A stretch of DNA of 64,000 nt, from positions 432,406 to 496,405 of the forward strand of contig LUCM01009905.1 in assembly GCA_008360955.1 (NCBI GenBank). The letters run 5' to 3'. This DNA is from Fasciolopsis buskii (lineage: Eukaryota > Platyhelminthes > Trematoda > Plagiorchiida > Fasciolidae). The notes beneath the pieces are model-generated. The model ran no database searches, was not told the DNA's origin, and saw only the letters and a program-made list of their open reading frames with translations. The stretch's first letter is position 1. Every line of letters begins with the position of its first letter. Both the position numbers and the translations under genes were made by a program. This document shows, one piece after another, positions 59,572-64,000 of this stretch.

Positions 59572-61289
59572 GTAAATAAACAAAAAATGAAAACAGTGAC
59601 AATAATCAGTTTCTTAAGAAGAATGCACGGTCCAGACGACTTCCTTAAAGTACGCAGGAGGGAGTTTCAGACTAAACGCCTGTTTATTCCTTATAGGGTG
59701 CATATGGCTGAGTTAGTCCCAAGCTAAATGGTCTTTGTTCATAGACTGTTGCTCTCTCACCTTTTTTCATGTTTACAGATGCAGATTGCAGTGGTCTGAT
59801 GGGACGTCTATTGCAAGGGTTAGGGAATAGAGTCACTGTTCGTTCTGTTTGTGAAAATCCTCTGGTCTGCAAGCCTGATATAAATGCTACAAGAAACCAG
59901 TTATAACTGATCATATGATCTACAGCCAATTTTTACTACTTCCAATAGCCAGGGAAGGGTATAACTCAATGGGTCTCCGATGGCAGCGTCGGCTGAATGC
60001 TAGGACAGGATTTGCCACGATAAGTCATAAAGTGGAGAAAAGGGAGAGACATGAGAATATTGGGATCAGTAATTTGTGTTTGGGCAGAACGATAGCAACT
60101 TGTACCACATAGTGGTTTCAGTAAGTATGCATGAACAATTAGGAAGGACCGACGGCAGTTGTTCTAGAGGTCAGCCTGCGTACCAGGTGCGAAATTGGGA
60201 GGGTCCTGTTCAAAAATAAAGGAATGGGTGATGAAGCAGAATTGGACGGTCCGCTGTGCTGCTTCCCCTAACCGTCCAGCAAAGCAGCCAGAAGCTTATC
60301 CACCGAACAAAGGCGGTTTGGGTTTCCCTTTTCGCAGGGCCCTGTCTGGGCTGATGGCATACATATCCATTGTAGAAGGTGGTTCATTCCTTCGCAGCCC
60401 GAATATGCTTTGGTTGCTGGGGCCAACCTAATCCGGCAGAAGCTTTTCTCTTATTTACTGACAGAGGAATTGTCGAGCCCATATAGGTACTTTCCATAGT
60501 TCCTCCACCTGACCTTGGTTTTTCGCTTTTCCTAATCGCTTATGCCGTAAAACACAGACCTGTACGTATGGCTCCGTCATCGTCAATGCAGTGCCTTGCT
60601 TTCGTTAACGAGTGCTACTTGAAACTTGCAAATGTGGATTGGAGTGTTGCGCTGGCGAATCAAATCGTATACGTGACGTGGACAGATTTAAAAAAAATGA
60701 AACTATGCTGGATACTCAAGGGAAACGAGTTTGCCAGATTCGAGGTAGCAGGTTACTGGGGCTCAAAATGAGTAAGCGGGAAGAATAGATGGAACCTCAA
60801 ATGTGTTCTCTGATGAAATGTTTACGAAGAGAGAAATTAGTTCTGGTAATACCCAGCATAAATACGGAGTCCTTTATATTGATAGAGTAAATAAACGGCA
60901 GAGAAATCTACAGGAAAGGGAACCAGGGGAGACAAAATCGATATAAGGAGGGTTTATTGCGGTTATAGCTGCCATAGAGTCCAGCATCCTTCTGCTACCA
61001 TGGACCTTAATATTGTTCGGTGTTGTTGGCTGAAATCCAAGTTTTAGGGGCTATACTGTAATAATTGCTAAAATCCAGGACCAACTTCGTACCTTCGAGT
61101 CTCTGTCGGAGATACAGGCCGTATATGCGAATGCGTGTGCCAACCTGGGGTTAAGTTGATCAATGAACTGTAGAGAAACCGAGGCATCATCCAGCTTGAG
61201 GTCGACTGCGTAAATGAAATAAATTAGGTGAAGAAGTTAAGCAGAGTCTAGATGGCCTTCAGAGTTTAGTCTAAGCTGATGTTGGTCCC

Positions 61290-62765
61290 AATTAAGCTAA
61301 AAAATTAGGATACGTTCAGAAATTCGGATAATAAACTCTTGAATTGCGTTAGACTCTGGACCTGGACCGGTAATCTATTCCACAAGGTAGAGTAAACATC
61401 TGTGAAGAACTTTGACCTAAAAAAGACTTTATAAGTTGTATTCCAAGGAAAACGGTCTATTCCTGATGGGGTAAAACATTCATTGTCAAACCGGATGGGG
61501 CTTCCAGCCGTGTGTGCTTCTGACTGTAAGAGCCTAAAGAGGAATGTGAGGTTAAGTTTGACAAAACGTAACCAAAAGGAGTTAAGTTGTAGCAGCTCGC
61601 ACCGTTCTCTGTAACTGAGGCTCGATGTTGAACCGAGAAGTTTGTGAACGCTCGTTTTACTTTTTCCATTGCAACACGATCAACTCTGAGCATGTTTGTA
61701 AAAATGATCGGGCAGTACTCCAGTTGAGGTCTACAATGTGATCTGTATAGCATCAGCCCTCATACTAGAGTGCGGAATGTTTAACCAACGAGGCCATTTG
61801 CCCTGTTTGCGTTCGCGATTTGGCAAATAGCTTGCCCGCGAAAGTTGAACAAGGAGGAGTATTGTTGACCGAGATCTTTTACACACTGAGTGGCTAGTAT
61901 TGGGAGATCGTTTGTAAAGAACTTATCCGGGGGAACGTGACACTCATGGGCAAGAACAGTGCTCTTGTTGGCAGAGAATTTCATCGCCCATTGCTCACAC
62001 CACTCGCTTAATGAGTTTAAACCATCCGTGATATTGGCTATGGTTTGGGGTAAAGAAGACGGCTGGAAGGGCTAGACTATCTCGATTTCGACGGCGAATA
62101 ATGAAGATGTGCCGTGGAATATTGCTCAAAAGCTGTCGTTCACGCAGAGTAGGAATAGTAAGGAACCAAGAACAGCACCTTTATTACACCTCTAGTGGTT
62201 GGTTGGAGTAGGGATAGGGTTCCGTTGGTACTTACCACTTGGGAGCGGTCATAGAGACTAATCAAGAGTGCAGCGAATCTGCTAGGTCATAGGATTTCAT
62301 TTTTAGTAACAATCTCTCAAGGTGCACACGATTAAAGTCCTTGGCCTTGTCAAGGAATATCTTTATAATGGCCTTTACCTTATCGACATTTGGAGTGACC
62401 AGATCAAAAAGTAAAGTGGCATGAAGTGCAGGAGCTTTGCTGGAGATAACCATGTTGGAATTCACCAATTAAGTCGTTGGTTGTGAGAAAGTCATTTAGC
62501 TGGTCCTTTACAATTCTGTCCATGAGTCTGGTCATGATGAGTGTTGGGTTTATTGGACGGTAGTCTCGTGGGTCTCACCGCGGTCCACTTTTGTGGAGAG
62601 GAACAATGGTGTGGATTTTTCACTGAACGAGAAATACCCCAGTTGATATGGGGCTAGTAAACAGGTTCAACAAAAGAAGTGCAATATGGGGTTTGATGAA
62701 GCGGAATAGGACAGGGAGAACACCGTGGGAGCCAGGTCGGTAAGATGGGTTGACGACAGCGAGGC
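61290..62765 (-). mobile_element. CR1-like non-LTR element, RT and C-terminus (copy B)
   Basis: Minus strand from 62765: 'SYRPGSHGVLPVLF', 'SPISTGVFLV', 'DPRDYRPINPTLIMTRLMD', 'FLDKAKDFNRVHLERLL' (motif A), 'GAVLGSLLFLLCVND' (motif B), 'SSLFAVEIEIV' (motif C with both catalytic Asp changed to Val-Glu), 'KFSANKSTVLAHE', 'LYRSHCRPQLEYCPIIF', 'VEKVKRAFT'-like sequence, and 'FTDVYSTLWNRLPVQVQSLT'. Continuous in order with frame changes. Dead RT. Confidence 0.85.
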
Positions 62766-62769
62766 CCTT

Positions 62770-63055
62770 CTCTATTTTCTCCTTATAAAACACGATGGAC
62801 GAAAGTAGTTAACGGCTCCAATAGAGAAAGTGGACAACTGTCGCGATACCCCTGCAGACACATATATTTGGAAATACGAAGAAGAGAAACAGGCAGTCTG
62901 TATATATCTTGAGTGAGGTTTATGAGGAGTGCAATGGTTAGAGAGAGGACAGATCAGTACAGAACGGAAAAAAGTATAGGGGCGTGACACCCCAGAGGAG
63001 AGATGCGAAAGTATACACAATTGTTGATATGTCTGCGCAGAGAAACCGGAGTGCC
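62770..63055. other. Spacer between two CR1-like copies
   Basis: An 82-codon minus-strand frame (63020-62772) without a recognised motif. Confidence 0.3.
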
Positions 63056-63059
63056 GTTC

Positions 63060-63730
63060 GAAATCAACATCGAAGACATCATTACGTACAACAGGGAAGA
63101 AGCAGGGGGCCCCAGGACGCTGCCTTGATCACTACCGCTGGACCTTAAATCTAGGTTCAGATACTTAAGCCATTTACTTGCACTATCTGCTTTCTAAATG
63201 ACAAATAAGATGAATAACCCACGACAGCGATTGATTCAGCCAATCCCCGTAGGAAGTGGCCATTTTCACCTGTAGCAACCTAGTGGCCTGGGATTATCTC
63301 TGTGCTACACGGCATGTCGCTTTCAATGTGCTAAAATAGATTACTATAATTTACTGATCTCCCAGTACTCAGTGAGCCTCGTGATATGTTCAGAGGCAGT
63401 CAGTCATTACAGGTAGCGCAGGATTCTTACGAGGAAGCCATGCTGAACTCATGGGTTAACTAGTTTTATGTTCTAGAAGGTAGGGCCATAGACTATTCCT
63501 TAATCAGTCGCGCCTCCGATGATCCTGGAAACTATAGGGGTGGGTCTTACTTGGGCGATAGTTTTGCAGGGTCATAGCGTGAGCCCTCTTTTTTGTAAGC
63601 CGGTATACACATCACAGAGGTTTTCCACTGTGACGGAAAAGGTGCCGGCACTGAATGGATAAGTTTAAACATGCTTGCTAAGCCAAAATTGGGATATCGC
63701 CGCCCCGCCGTAATGCGAACGCCAGCGCTG
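63060..63730 (-). mobile_element. CR1-like non-LTR RT fragment (copy A)
   Basis: Minus strand from 63730: 'LASMFKLIHSVPAPFPSQWK', 'PAYKKEGSRYDPAKLSP', 'NSLWPYLLEHKTS' and 'SSAWLPRKNP', then decayed motif A, 'SKWLKYLNLDLRSSGSDQGS' and 'VLGP' (motif B). It stops at about 63060. It covers the same RT blocks as copy B, so it is a separate insertion in the same orientation, more diverged and of another subfamily. Confidence 0.72.
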
Positions 63731-64000
63731 AGGCAATGAAATCAGGTCGCAGATGGTACGCGCAATTTTGGTCTTTACCACATCTGGCCTACCGTCCTTG
63801 CGGAAGAAATACAACTGTTGAGTACGAACTCTGTAGTTATGCGAGATCGCGAATGGGGTATGGAGGGATTGAGTTCTCGTTTACCAGAGCAGATGCGAAG
63901 AATTCACACGGAAGAATTCTGCAATCTGCTGTGGGTTGGGTTCTTTCTACATATCTGTTGTTCTGAATTGATGTAACGGGACTCGAAGTAGTGAGTTTGG

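Larger units (their letters stand above)
57570..61280. other. Stretch without identifiable gene
   Basis: One repeat fragment (58531-58596) and one weak exon candidate (59461-59571) apart, no motif was recognised. A 109-codon plus frame (59241-59570) has one hydrophobic segment and Arg/Gly/Trp-rich sequence. Confidence 0.25.

Overview
The window looks like flatworm (neodermatan, most probably digenean trematode; cestode not excluded) nuclear DNA. Three things point there: one recognisable host gene whose 5' introns are only 30-33 bp while the last intron is 9.9 kb, an asymmetry reported for schistosomes and relatives; retroelement families whose reverse transcriptase and gag motifs resemble trematode RTE/SR2-like, CR1-like and CsRn1/K02A2.6-like Gypsy elements; and very low gene density in repeat-rich sequence. 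Species cannot be fixed from the sequence alone.

Host gene: a complete minus-strand RING/B-box/B-box/NHL protein of the nhl-1 (TRIM-NHL) type runs from 30990 down to 18409. Seven exons give a predicted 849-residue protein; all six introns are GT-AG. Exons 1-6 lie within 28593-30990 and the last NHL exon lies at 18409-18717, past a 9,875-bp intron. No other host gene could be established. Weaker candidates are an open frame at 8220-8741 (minus), a membrane-segment frame at 18994-19320 (minus) inside the big intron, overlapping opposite-strand frames at 44830-45436, and a possible short exon at 59461-59571 (plus).

Mobile DNA, left to right: a long RTE-like non-LTR element (440-2935, plus); a Gypsy RT/RNase H remnant (3640-4300, minus) beside an approximately 295-bp fold-back element (4390-4684); a Penelope-style hammerhead-like hairpin (6082-6112); a CR1-like RT fragment (7335-7990, plus). 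Inside the big intron there is a CR1-like endonuclease (20965-21760), two RTE-like fragments (23590-23945 and 26545-27850) and an unnamed dispersed repeat. Upstream of the host gene lies a decayed but ordered CR1-like element (about 35000-39660, plus) with a Gypsy RT piece (38690-39060, minus) in it. A full-length Gypsy element (50805-56685, plus) has two nearly identical long LTRs but a wrecked interior. An RTE-like remnant (56967-57564, minus) and two CR1-like RT copies (61290-62765 and 63060-63730, both minus) finish the window.

Much of the rest (about 8.8-17.9, 31-35, 39.7-50.8 and 57.6-61.3 kb) holds no gene or element I can identify. No tRNA, rRNA or CRISPR array was seen.
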